In this document: piece after piece, positions 15,031 to 22,652 of the stretch
Layout of the letters: each line of letters starts with the position of its first letter
How positions within the stretch are numbered: position 1 is the first letter of the stretch
Assembly: GCA_023248835.1 (NCBI GenBank)
Contig: JAHFDU010000001.1
Location: 1-32,499, forward strand
DNA: 32,499 nucleotides
Direction of reading: 5' to 3'
From: Myxococcales bacterium
Lineage (GTDB): Bacteria; Myxococcota_A; Polyangia; Palsa-1104
The notes under the pieces: generated by a model
What the model saw: the letters and a program-made list of their open reading frames with translations, nothing else
Told to the model about the DNA's origin: nothing
The model's database searches: none
Program-made: the position numbers and the translations under genes

Positions 15031-16029
15031 ATGCGTACAACCTTTGCACTTTTGCTGGTTCCTTTGGTTTTCTCCACCGCCGCCCGCGCCGATGATTTGC
15101 CCAAGTGGGAGTTTGCGATCTCGCTGCGCCCCACCGACGGGGCGATGTATGACGGCTACGCCACCGAAGCGTTTCGCCAAGGCAAGTATGAAGAGGCGAT
15201 CACCAAGCTCAACGAGGGCATCACCAAGGCCGACCACTACGAACAGGGCTACTACTGGCTCGCTTACGCTTACAAGCACAAGCACGACTGGCAACATGCA
15301 GCGGAGAACTATCGCCGTTACATCGGACTTCACCCCGAAAAGGGCGACGCCTATTTCGGCCTCGGTGCAGTTTTAGTACAGCTTGGCGACAAACTCGCCG
15401 CCAAGGCCGCCTACGAAAAATACATTGAGCTCGAAAAATCTCCCGCCAAGCAAAAGTTCATTGAGCAGTCCAAAGCCGCGGTGGCCGACATCAATCGCGA
15501 GTTGACTCCGCCCGCCGCCGATCCACGCGAGCGTGAAGCCGCCGGTGATCGCGCCTTGGCTGCAGGCAGCTATACTGAAGCCGAAAATGCGTTTCACACC
15601 GCGCTCTCTGCTGATGGGAAAAATGGCCGACTCAAAGAGAAACTCGGCCGCACTCTATATCTCGAGAAGCGCACCGACGACGCGGTCAAGGTGCTGTATG
15701 AAGCAGTGCAGCTCGACGCCAAAGCCCCGATCGCCTGGTACAACCTCGGTCGCGCGTTGCGCAAAGCCGGCAAATTCAACGACGCGATCACCGCTTATCG
15801 CACCTACAGCCAGCTGCAGCCCGACGACGTCGATGTCTACTATGGCCTTGGCGAAACCTACAAAGCGGCGGGCGATCGCGTCCACTCCATCGAAGCGCTG
15901 CGCAAGTATGCCACCGAGCAGAAAAAACCCGAATCGCGCCAGCTGGTCGACAAAGCGCGTGCCGAGATCCAGGCGCTCGAGGCCGAAGAGATCCGCGCTC
16001 ACCAGAGCGGCAAACTACCCGAGGAATAG
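15031..16029 (+). CDS. periplasmic TPR-repeat protein
   Basis: The protein has 332 aa. The signal peptide MRTTFALLLVPLVFSTAARA is followed by DDLPKWEFAIS. TPR units fill most of the rest: EAFRQGKYEEAITKLNEGIT, YWLAYAYKHKHDWQHAAENY, YFGLGAVLVQLGDKLAAKAA, then after a hinge at about 155-180 (LTPPAADPREREAAGDRALA) a second set through ALRKYATEQKK. The charged tail is EEIRAHQSGKLPEE. No catalytic motif is present, so it is a protein-binding scaffold of unknown partner. It converges with the flavoprotein gene, the two coding ends overlapping by 15 bp. It diverges from the EVE gene with 43 bp between the starts, enough for two short promoters. Confidence 0.85.
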   Translation: MRTTFALLLVPLVFSTAARADDLPKWEFAISLRPTDGAMYDGYATEAFRQGKYEEAITKLNEGITKADHYEQGYYWLAYAYKHKHDWQHAAENYRRYIGLHPEKGDAYFGLGAVLVQLGDKLAAKAAYEKYIELEKSPAKQKFIEQSKAAVADINRELTPPAADPREREAAGDRALAAGSYTEAENAFHTALSADGKNGRLKEKLGRTLYLEKRTDDAVKVLYEAVQLDAKAPIAWYNLGRALRKAGKFNDAITAYRTYSQLQPDDVDVYYGLGETYKAAGDRVHSIEALRKYATEQKKPESRQLVDKARAEIQALEAEEIRAHQSGKLPEE

Positions 16030-17259
16030 AGCGGGAGCGCCTGCAGCCAACGTTTCGGAAAAACCGGGAGTCTTCACCAGCGAGTGCCACATCGCCGGCC
16101 GGTAAACATCCCCCGCCAAGAGCGATGTAACAATTCGAACCAGTCCTTCGCGTCCTTGTGGACGGACCAAGACTTGTCTGAAAGCGCGGCTATAAAATTC
16201 GTGCACCAGCCGTTTGAACACATCCATGCCAGCGATGCACTGCTCTTGGTAGGGGGCAAACCGCGCCGCCGAAAAATCGCCGTCAGAGAGCGCCGCATCG
16301 ATGTGAGCGGCAGCAAATTTCGCGCCCTGGGTGGCGAATAGAACGCCGGTGGAAAACAGCGGGTCAACAAACGCCGCGGCGTCGCCGACGAGAAGACGGC
16401 GATCGCCGCAGAAGCGCCGTGAACGATACGACCAATTGGCCTCGCTCCCGATCGCGATGCGCGGCTTGGCATGACTTAGACGACGGCGCAGGCCCGGCAG
16501 CTCAGAAATTGCCGATTGCATGATTTCTTCCGGAGTGCCGCCGCGGTGACCTTTGGTGAACTCCTTTTCGAGCACCAACCCGACTGAGCTATCACCGTCG
16601 GCAAAATGGATATTCCACCACCATCCATGCGGAAACAGACCGATGACGATGTTGCCAACATCCGGCCCCTCGGCGCGCTCGACTCCCTCAAACTGCGCGA
16701 ACACCGCGACGTTGGTGGTCACCAATTCATCCGGAACTTTCAAGTCTTCGCGCCGCGCCAGCAATGCGTCGCGCCCGCTGGCGTCGACAAACAGGGGCGC
16801 AGTCGCCGAACCGGACCCGCTTGGGCCAACGAAATCGACGGTCACACCGTTGGTGGCAATCCGGACATCGCGAACGCGGGTCGACTCGCGCACTTCGGCG
16901 CCCACGACGCGGGCGCGATCAAGCAGCAGCTTGTCGAAGATGGCGCGCTTGACCTGAAATGCGTGCGGGTAGTCGCCGCGAATCGCGTCTTTGAAATAGT
17001 AGGTAAACTCGACCCCGGTCTCTTCGTTGACAAAGTGCGCACCTGGTTTGTGCATCATGTGCGCTTTGAGATCGTCGAGCACGCCGAGTTCGCTCCAGAT
17101 TTCATTGCTAAACGGCAGCAGCGATTCGCCGATGTGGAAGCGCGGAAATTTTTCCTTCTCGAGCAGCAGCACTGAGCGACCACGCTGACGCAAAAAATTG
17201 GCCGTCGACGACCCGGCTGGTCCTCCTCCGGCAATGATGACATCGTAGTCGAATCTCAT
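16015..17259 (-). CDS. FAD-dependent oxidoreductase of the halogenase / geranylgeranyl reductase superfamily
   Basis: The start at ATG 17259 gives MRFDYDVIIAGGGPAGS; a GTG at 17277 would add six residues. The dinucleotide-binding GGGPAGS lies at about residues 11-17. It is followed by EKEKFPRFHIGESLLP, the strongly conserved substrate-side loop of flavin-dependent halogenase-like proteins. HGWWWNIHFADGDSSVGLVL corresponds to the halogenase WxWxI region, and LLVGDAAAFVDPLFSTGV to the second FAD motif. The length (414 aa) fits. Known relatives are tryptophan-type halogenases and epoxidase/reductase-like enzymes. Neither a halogenase lysine nor a substrate can be assigned by eye, so the reaction is open. 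The gene is not in a visible biosynthetic cluster, but a UbiA prenyltransferase lies nearby on the same strand. Confidence 0.85.
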   Translation of the reverse strand: MRFDYDVIIAGGGPAGSSTANFLRQRGRSVLLLEKEKFPRFHIGESLLPFSNEIWSELGVLDDLKAHMMHKPGAHFVNEETGVEFTYYFKDAIRGDYPHAFQVKRAIFDKLLLDRARVVGAEVRESTRVRDVRIATNGVTVDFVGPSGSGSATAPLFVDASGRDALLARREDLKVPDELVTTNVAVFAQFEGVERAEGPDVGNIVIGLFPHGWWWNIHFADGDSSVGLVLEKEFTKGHRGGTPEEIMQSAISELPGLRRRLSHAKPRIAIGSEANWSYRSRRFCGDRRLLVGDAAAFVDPLFSTGVLFATQGAKFAAAHIDAALSDGDFSAARFAPYQEQCIAGMDVFKRLVHEFYSRAFRQVLVRPQGREGLVRIVTSLLAGDVYRPAMWHSLVKTPGFSETLAAGAPALFLG

Positions 17260-17296
17260 AGGGCCGATTTTTATCACATCTTAGGAGGAGTCGCGC

Positions 17297-17779
17297 ATGC
17301 ATCCACATCGCCCACAATCCACCATCGGACGCAGTCTAGAAAGAGCATCGCAGTGGGCTAGTCGGTGGGCGGGCAGTTCATGGGCGTTCTCGTTGGCGGT
17401 ATTGGTGATTCTGACCTGGCTCACCACCGGCCCGCTGTTTCATTTCTCCGATACTTGGCAGCTGGTGATCAACACCTCCACCACCATCGTCACTTTTTTG
17501 ATGGTGTTTCTCATTCAGCGCGCCCAGAACAAAGACTCGCTGTCGATTCAGCTCAAACTCAACGAGATCGTTGCTTGTCTTAAGGGGGCGAGCAACAGAC
17601 TCATCGATATCGAGGATCTCAGCGAGGGCGAGCTCAACATTTTGCACGAACACTTTCGTGCGTTGGCGCTGAGCGCAAAACAAGACCGCGATCTGTTCAA
17701 ATCCCATTCCGTCGATGAAGCGCAGCGACGGCATCACCGCAAGAAGCACGAGGAGAGCGGCATCAATGAAAATAAATAA
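17297..17779 (+). CDS. low-affinity iron permease family protein
   Basis: The protein has 160 aa from the ATG at 17297, with TAGGAGGAG just upstream (from 17282). Two membrane helices are seen at about 28-48 (SWAFSLAVLVILTWLTTG) and 55-77 (WQLVINTSTTIVTFLMVFLI). They are followed by the family signature IQRAQNKDSLSIQLKLNEI (usual 'iQ..QnrD..AiqlKLdEL'). The C-terminus is charged and cytoplasmic. This pattern is the 'low affinity iron permease' family, whose transport role in bacteria is weakly supported despite its name. The 3' end overlaps the convergent UbiA gene by 17 bp. It lies 37 bp from the divergent flavoprotein start, so the two may share a control region. Confidence 0.85.
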   Translation: MHPHRPQSTIGRSLERASQWASRWAGSSWAFSLAVLVILTWLTTGPLFHFSDTWQLVINTSTTIVTFLMVFLIQRAQNKDSLSIQLKLNEIVACLKGASNRLIDIEDLSEGELNILHEHFRALALSAKQDRDLFKSHSVDEAQRRHHRKKHEESGINENK

Positions 17780-18635
17780 TTGCGGTTGTCACCGCTGCCC
17801 ACGCCACCAGATTGGCGATAAACAAACGATCACCGAGCATCTCTTCGGTCGGAGAATCTGAAGTCGGATGGCCCGAGATCAGCATCGAAAAACGGGCCAG
17901 GCCGAGCGCTGCGAACGGCGCCGTCCAAATCATGCGGCTCGAGTGAAAAAAACGCACGGTGTGGGGCGCCCGGGTATAGAGAATGTAAGAGATCAGCGTC
18001 GCCATCGCCGTCACTGCCAAGAGGACGCGCAAAGTGGGCAAGCGATAGCTGCTCAGCACCGGCCTTTGCAGCGCCGCTTGCTCGCCCGCGACCGCAAGTT
18101 CATGCGCTCGCTTGCCGAAGCCGAGATAACAGGCAAGCAGTCCCGTACACAACAAGAGATACGGCGAGGCCTCGACCGAGATCGCCATCGCTCCACCCAC
18201 CACCCGCAACAAGAAACCAAACGCAATCAAAAGTACGTCGAGATAGACCACCCGCTTGAGATAAAGCGAGTACGCAACGTTGGAGATTAGATAGGTGAGA
18301 GCGCAAACGGCAAGCTCCGGTCGCAGCAAGAGCGCGCCCAGCAACCCGGTGAGTGCGAGCAATCCCGAGAGCAGCTGCGCCTGCAGCACCAGCAGCCGCC
18401 CGGCCGCAATCGGGCGCGTTTGTTTTCGCGGATGGGCGCGATCTTTTTCGATGTCGATGACATCGTTCCACAGATACACCGCGCTCGACAGCGCGCAGAA
18501 AATCGCCACCGCAATCGCCGCTCGCCCGAGCGCCACCCGATCGGTGAGCTGCTTGGCAAACACCAGCGGCGCAACAACAAACAAATTTTTCACCCACTGA
18601 CGCGGGCGCGCAGCTTCAAGTGCAGCCAGAAACAT
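17763..18635 (-). CDS. UbiA-family prenyltransferase, decaprenyl-phosphate phosphoribosyltransferase-like
   Basis: The protein has 290 aa with about eight or nine membrane helices. RPRQWVKNLFVVAPLVFAKQ near the start and NDVIDIEKDRAHPRKQTRPI (Asn57, Asp58, Asp61, Asp65) are the first Asp-rich motif. The second region is YSLYLKRVVYLDVLLIAFGF. The RP-x-QWVKN opening and HP-x-K-x-RPIA are characteristic of the branch that contains decaprenyl-phosphate phosphoribosyltransferase, rather than of UbiA or CtaB proper. Those enzymes put phosphoribose on a polyprenyl phosphate to build arabinofuranose donors. No other arabinan gene is nearby, so the acceptor is uncertain. It is located in the inner membrane. 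Confidence 0.87.
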   Translation of the reverse strand: MFLAALEAARPRQWVKNLFVVAPLVFAKQLTDRVALGRAAIAVAIFCALSSAVYLWNDVIDIEKDRAHPRKQTRPIAAGRLLVLQAQLLSGLLALTGLLGALLLRPELAVCALTYLISNVAYSLYLKRVVYLDVLLIAFGFLLRVVGGAMAISVEASPYLLLCTGLLACYLGFGKRAHELAVAGEQAALQRPVLSSYRLPTLRVLLAVTAMATLISYILYTRAPHTVRFFHSSRMIWTAPFAALGLARFSMLISGHPTSDSPTEEMLGDRLFIANLVAWAAVTTAIIYFH

Positions 18636-18701
18636 GGGCCAGGACTGTAGCCGAAAACGGCCGATTGCACAGCGATTTGATCAACCGCAATCGTTCACGT
18701 A

Positions 18702-18795
18702 CACAGGGAGATCAGGAGATCAAGAGACAGATTCCCGTTGTTCAGAGCGATATTTTTCCCCACCACAATCCTCCTGATCTCCTGATCTCCCTGTG
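18702..18795. repeat. 21-bp perfect inverted repeat element
   Basis: The left arm at 18702-18722 starts CACAGGGAGATCAGGAGATC and the right arm at 18775-18795 is its exact complement; 52 bp separate them. Each arm itself contains a near-tandem GGGAGATCA/GGAGATCA. No ORF is convincingly present inside. It could fold as a long hairpin RNA or be a miniature mobile element; I see no flanking target duplication. Confidence 0.75.
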
Positions 18796-19101
18796 AATTT
18801 TTTCTGGGCCGTGAACGAGTATGAAGTGGCCTGCTAGGCAAGCACAAACGTTCCCCTCTGCGCTTTTTTCTAATAGCGCTTTTTCTTTCTTCTGCTTCGA
18901 CGATCCGAGTGACGCGCTGTCGCAATCGAGTATTCGCGCTCATTCGAAGTGTCTCGAAGGCGCACAAGTGGGATCCGTTGGCGGGTCGCAATCGGTTACA
19001 CAAGGTCGTACAGCCCTTACGTTCACACTGCGCGATCACCGCCTCTGGACAGCCTTCACTCCGTCGAAAATATAAAATATCCCCTGAGAGGGAGTTGCGT
19101 T
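18796..19101. other. gene-free stretch
   Basis: There is no convincing reading frame. The short ORFs on both strands have unlikely composition. It lies between the inverted repeat and the transposase remnant and may include the far end of the decayed insertion sequence. Confidence 0.5.
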
Positions 19102-19365
19102 TTATGCCGCGGTCTTCAAGATTTCCTCTCTCATCATTGTAGCTTTGTTGCCGTTGTACACGCTGCCATCGCGCCAGAGTGCAAATAGGATTCCGGCCAT
19201 CTTGCGAGCCAAAGCCACCACCGCAATCTTTTTCCCAAATCGATAGCAATATGGTCCATGGCTGGTCTCCTTCGTTTGTGCCTCGAGCACGTTTACGTTC
19301 TTTGGAACGCTGAGGGACGATAACTTGTCACCTCGTTTGCGATCGAGGCCAGCCACTTCATCCAA
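19102..19365 (-). pseudogene. IS110-family transposase remnant (C-terminal end)
   Basis: The C-terminal half reads FGKKIAVVALARKMAGILFA followed by LWRDGSVY. This is the typical C-terminal end of IS110/IS1111 transposases ('rrgkkiAivAlARkLagilya.wRdg'). Only about 87 codons remain. The DEDD catalytic domain and most of the transposase_20 domain are missing, and the frame begins at a TTG without a ribosome-binding site. The upstream boundary falls at the mazEF promoter, suggesting the element was cut there or that the toxin-antitoxin pair arrived next to it. It is not functional. Confidence 0.65.
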
Positions 19366-19411
19366 TCTGTTACGATCAACCGATTCGCTGACCAGAACGA
19401 GTACGACCAGG

Positions 19412-19440
19412 TTGCATACAATAAATTCATATTGTATTAT
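19412..19440 (+). promoter_or_regulatory. mazEF promoter overlapping a palindromic operator
   Basis: TTGCAT (19412-19417) and TATTAT (19435-19440) are 17 bp apart. A perfect 7-bp inverted repeat, ATACAAT (19416-19422) and ATTGTAT (19431-19437), covers the spacer and part of the -10. This is the expected site for autorepression by the antitoxin. The start of transcription should fall at about 19446-19448, on the antitoxin ATG. Confidence 0.7.
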
Positions 19441-19447
19441 ATATAGT

Positions 19448-19681
19448 ATGAAAGCGATTCAGATCACCATGGAGGAATCTCTACTGAAAGCGGTCGATCG
19501 CCGTCTTCGCGGCAGGCGTCACCGCCGCTCGGCCTTCATTCGAGACAGCGTACGCCAACAACTTGAACGGCTGCGTCTGCGCGATCTGGAAGAGCAGCAC
19601 CGCAGCGGCTACGAAAAACAGCCCGAAAAAAAGGGCGAATTCGATGTCTGGTACCGAACCCAAGAGTGGGGCGAAGAATGA
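19448..19681 (+). CDS. mazE: ribbon-helix-helix antitoxin, MazE-type
   Basis: The protein has 77 aa from the ATG at 19448. The first 45 residues form a ribbon-helix-helix fold: strand KAIQITMEESL, helix KAVDRRLRG and helix RRSAFIRDSVRQQLERL. This should dimerise and bind DNA. The C-terminal half is charged (RSGYEKQPEKKGEFDVWYRT) and ends in DVWYRTQEWGEE, the part that commonly wraps around the toxin. The stop overlaps the toxin start by 4 bp. No Shine-Dalgarno site precedes the ATG; the promoter position suggests a leaderless mRNA. Composition is more AT-rich upstream than in neighbouring genes, consistent with acquisition as a module beside an IS remnant. Confidence 0.88.
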   Translation: MKAIQITMEESLLKAVDRRLRGRRHRRSAFIRDSVRQQLERLRLRDLEEQHRSGYEKQPEKKGEFDVWYRTQEWGEE

Positions 19682-20001
19682 AACGCGGCGAGGTTCGACT
19701 GTGCCGCTTCGCGCGCCCCGACAAACGTCGTCCGGTCCTGGTGCTCACTCGAGACAGCATTCTCGGTCGTCTCCATTCGGTCACCGTAGCGCCGATCACA
19801 CGGACCCAGCGCGGTCTTCCTACCGAGGTGGCGCTCACCAGCGCCGACGGTATGAAGTACGACTGTGCGGTCAACTTCGACCACGTCGTCACCGTGCCGC
19901 TGCGAGACTTGGGCGCGCTCGTCGGTACGCTCTCGAGTGACCGCATGTCCGCTGCTTGCCGCGCACTCGGTTTTGCTCTCGGCTGTGCGTCCTCGGAGTG
20001 A
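19678..20001 (+). CDS. mazF: MazF/PemK-family endoribonuclease toxin
   Basis: The ATG at 19678 overlaps the antitoxin stop (ATGA), giving 107 aa; an upstream in-frame GTG is less likely. The sequence follows the family throughout: MKRGEVRLCRF, DKRRPVLVLTRDS, VTVAPITRTQRGLPTEVAL, DGMKYDCAVNFDHVVTVP, LGALVGTLSSDRM. The Arg in RRPVLVL and the Thr in PITRT occupy the catalytic positions of MazF. It cuts single-stranded RNA at short sequences, stops growth when free, and is neutralised by the antitoxin from the same mRNA. Length and motifs look complete, so it should be active. Confidence 0.93.
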   Translation: MKRGEVRLCRFARPDKRRPVLVLTRDSILGRLHSVTVAPITRTQRGLPTEVALTSADGMKYDCAVNFDHVVTVPLRDLGALVGTLSSDRMSAACRALGFALGCASSE

Positions 20002-20113
20002 GCCCGAGTGAATCGAAACTTCCGTCGCAAGGCCTGGTGACGCGCGGACGTATGAATATCGCCTTCATAGTTTTCGCGGAGACAACCACACTGCGACGTG
20101 CTAAACAAACGCG

Positions 20114-20719
20114 ATGCGGCCCAAAATGATGTCTTTGGTGTTCCTGTTTTCGATCGCAGAGAACGTAGCCTTCGCAAAACCGGAAAGCCGCTCGCGCTCA
20201 CCGCTGCCAGTAACGTTGCCATCCGTTCGGATAAAGCTGCTTGCTCCCGCAGGGTGGCAAGAGGTTGGCAGCAAAGAGGTCATCGCGAACCTGCAGCGCA
20301 TTGTCTTGAAAGACGCGGACCTAAAGAACGCGGTGGCAACACGGGCCCGGTTACCGCAGGTCGCTTTCGCTAAACACGCGCCGGGTTACGACAGCCTTAA
20401 CCCCTCCGTAAAGTTTGTGTCTCAGCCGGCTGAGGGACTCGATGGAGTCCGGGCAATCCAACAGGCCATTGACCTCATGAAGTCGGGAGTAGACGGATTT
20501 CAGCTTGTTGAGCGCCCCGTACCAAAACAAATTGCAGGCCGCGCTGGAGCTACTGCAAGATTCAAATACAAAGTAGCAGGGTACGAAGTAGAAAGCCGCA
20601 TTTTAGTCATCGTGGACGGCAGCGAGCTTACCATCATTGGCTTTACGGGAACCGCAAGCGGACCTGATCGTTGTGAGAGTGAATTCCAAGACCTCCTGAA
20701 AAGTATTCATGGTATTTAG
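20114..20719 (+). CDS. secreted protein of unknown function
   Basis: The protein has 201 aa. The start may be ATG 20114 or ATG 20126/20129; all lead into the hydrophobic MMSLVFLFSIAENVAFAKPE, a likely signal peptide with the AFA cut. The mature part has a domain of alternating strands and helices: VRIKLLAPAGWQEVGSKEV, then YKVAGYEVESRILVIVDGSE and LTIIGFTG. It ends CESEFQDLLKSIHGI. The pattern 'pagW...... vlv..g...yvitft......f..ll.S' resembles PsbP/DcrB-like (DUF1795) proteins. I do not recognise a family with certainty. The 3' end overlaps the convergent dctM gene by 4 bp. Confidence 0.7.
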   Translation: MRPKMMSLVFLFSIAENVAFAKPESRSRSPLPVTLPSVRIKLLAPAGWQEVGSKEVIANLQRIVLKDADLKNAVATRARLPQVAFAKHAPGYDSLNPSVKFVSQPAEGLDGVRAIQQAIDLMKSGVDGFQLVERPVPKQIAGRAGATARFKYKVAGYEVESRILVIVDGSELTIIGFTGTASGPDRCESEFQDLLKSIHGI

Positions 20720-22062
20720 GGCGGAAGGTCTGTCTGATTCGCTTCGATGTGGAGGTCGTGCGATTTGGGAACCACGGTGAGCTTGGGCACGTAGGTGACG
20801 ATCGCCAGCGCAATCGCCATCAACAGAATAAACGGCAGCACCGCACGATAGAGTTCGGTAAGCGGGCGATTGAAACGAAACGCCGCAATGAACAGGTTGA
20901 GGCCGGCGGGCGGCAACAAATAACCGATCTCGAGGTTGAGCAGAAAAATGATTCCAAGGTGATAAGGATTGATGTGGTATTGCGCGGCCGCCGGGACGAT
21001 CAGAGGAACGACAACAATGATCGCCGAAAAAATATCCATCAAGCAGCCAACCACCAATAGGAGCACATTGAGAATCAGCAAGAACAGCCATTGTTCGTGC
21101 ACGTGCTGACCCACCCACTCGAACAAATGCTGTGACACCTGTGCGTCGATGAGATAACTGGTCATCAAAATGCCGGCCGCGATCTTCATGAAAATTGCGC
21201 CGACCAGCGTCATCGATTCACGGGTGACGTGAAATAGATCGCGCTTGAGATCAACGTCTTTGTAAATCCAGACCTCAACGACAAAAACATAGAGCGCAGT
21301 CAGCGCCGCGACTTCATGAACGTGGGCAAGGCCCGAGACCATCAACCCAATGAACAGCGGAATTGGCAATTCCCACTTGGCGACCCAAGCAGCCCGCAGG
21401 AACTTGTTGAAATCGACCGGCGTCCGCTCCACCCCAGTTCGCAGGCCGATGAACAAGCAGTAAAGGAGCAAGATTCCGACCAGCAGCATTCCCGGAACCA
21501 CCCCGGCGAAATAGAAGCGGTCGATGGCGAAATCGATCGGATGGCCGGCATCGGCGCCCTGGCCGGCGTTGAGCGCAAAAATAAACGCGTAGACGATGAG
21601 CGGCAGCGCTGGCGGAAACAGCAGGCCTACCGAACCGGACCCGGTGACCACACCGATCGAAAATTTTTCGGTGTAGCGCGCGCGGATAAGTTCAGGCATG
21701 AGTAGGCCACCGAGTGCAACGATGGTGACACCCGACGCACCGGTGAGCACGGTAAACAGCGCACTGATGAGCACTGTCACCATGGCGAGACCACCGGGAA
21801 TCGCGCCGAGCAGCGCCTCGGACATTCGCACCAGCCGCTCGGCGGTTTTGGCCTTGGCCATCAAGTAGCCGGCAAAAGTAAACATCGGGATGGTTGACAG
21901 CGAAACTGCTTCGGCACCGGTCAGCTTGCCGTAGATCTCGCCAAGGCCATTCGAAATGCCACCTGAAGTGTGCCAACCGGCAAGCCCAACCCCGCCCAGC
22001 ACGCAGAACAGTGGCAAGCCCAAGATCGCGAGCGCGACAATAAACGACAACTGGACGCTCAC
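20716..22062 (-). CDS. dctM: TRAP transporter large permease
   Basis: The protein has 448 aa and about 11-12 membrane helices. Family motifs are visible: GAEAVSLSTIPMFTFAGYLM, the hairpin GASGVTIVALGGLLMPELIR, GSGSVGLLFPPALPLIVYAF in the first substrate site, and in the second half DIFSAIIVVVPLIVPAAAQY and EIGYLLPPAGLNLFIAAFRF. It forms the sodium-coupled channel of a tripartite ATP-independent periplasmic transporter. Its ATG at 22062 overlaps the end of the small permease gene by 4 bp. It is the last gene of the tatT-dctP-dctQ-dctM operon. Confidence 0.95.
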   Translation of the reverse strand: MSVQLSFIVALAILGLPLFCVLGGVGLAGWHTSGGISNGLGEIYGKLTGAEAVSLSTIPMFTFAGYLMAKAKTAERLVRMSEALLGAIPGGLAMVTVLISALFTVLTGASGVTIVALGGLLMPELIRARYTEKFSIGVVTGSGSVGLLFPPALPLIVYAFIFALNAGQGADAGHPIDFAIDRFYFAGVVPGMLLVGILLLYCLFIGLRTGVERTPVDFNKFLRAAWVAKWELPIPLFIGLMVSGLAHVHEVAALTALYVFVVEVWIYKDVDLKRDLFHVTRESMTLVGAIFMKIAAGILMTSYLIDAQVSQHLFEWVGQHVHEQWLFLLILNVLLLVVGCLMDIFSAIIVVVPLIVPAAAQYHINPYHLGIIFLLNLEIGYLLPPAGLNLFIAAFRFNRPLTELYRAVLPFILLMAIALAIVTYVPKLTVVPKSHDLHIEANQTDLPP

Positions 22063-22652
22063 GTCGCCTCTCCGTGTGCAGCGTCAGAGATCCACTCGGA
22101 CGGCGGATCTTTTCCCGACACCAACCAGCCGATATCGAGCACCAACTGCACCAAGAAATGAAACGCCACCACGACATAACCGCAAAGTTCAATCAGCGCT
22201 CCACGCGCTGGGGAAAAAAGCTCAGCAGATTCGGTCTCACCGTGGTAGCAAATCCAAGCGCCGTCGACAAACAGCAGAACAATGACAATCGCCGCCAAGG
22301 TCGTAACCGCGCGCAGTGCCAGCCGTCGGCGCGGACTAAGAGCGCGAGTGACCGCGTCGATGCGAATGTGACGACCGCTGTAGGTCGCGTAAGCGCCTCC
22401 CAAAAACCCGATCAGGAAAACCGCGTGACGGACTGCGGCGTCGATCCACAACGGCATCGGAACCGCGACGATGCGGTGGGTCGTCAGATTGCGACCGACA
22501 AACTGAAAACAGCAAAGCAGTACAATCACCAAGAGGCAGAGCGCGATACCAACCCCTTCAAGCGCGGCAAGCGCACCGGAGATGCGAGTCAGCGCACGCA
22601 CCACCCAAGGCCACGACGCCGGCGCGATTTGATGCGGCTTCTGTCCTTGCAC
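22059..22652 (-). CDS. dctQ: TRAP transporter small permease
   Basis: I choose the GTG at 22652, whose G is the last base of the dctP stop (TAGTG). The longer frame from 22706 would overlap dctP by 55 bp. About 197 aa with four membrane helices: LEGVGIALCLLVIVLLCCFQ, VRHAVFLIGFLGGAYATYSG, a third in RAVTTLAAIVIVLLFVDGAW, and a fourth in VVVAFHFLVQLVLDIGWLVS. GRHIRIDAVT is the conserved DctQ loop ('g.Hi.vd.l'). The acidic, Ser-rich C-terminus is cytoplasmic. It pairs with DctM in the inner membrane. Confidence 0.9.
   Translation of the reverse strand: MQGQKPHQIAPASWPWVVRALTRISGALAALEGVGIALCLLVIVLLCCFQFVGRNLTTHRIVAVPMPLWIDAAVRHAVFLIGFLGGAYATYSGRHIRIDAVTRALSPRRRLALRAVTTLAAIVIVLLFVDGAWICYHGETESAELFSPARGALIELCGYVVVAFHFLVQLVLDIGWLVSGKDPPSEWISDAAHGEAT

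Noticed and set aside
18695..19249. 184-codon minus-strand frame across the inverted repeat
   Set aside because: Composition unlike protein, crosses the 21-bp repeat and overlaps the transposase remnant in another frame.
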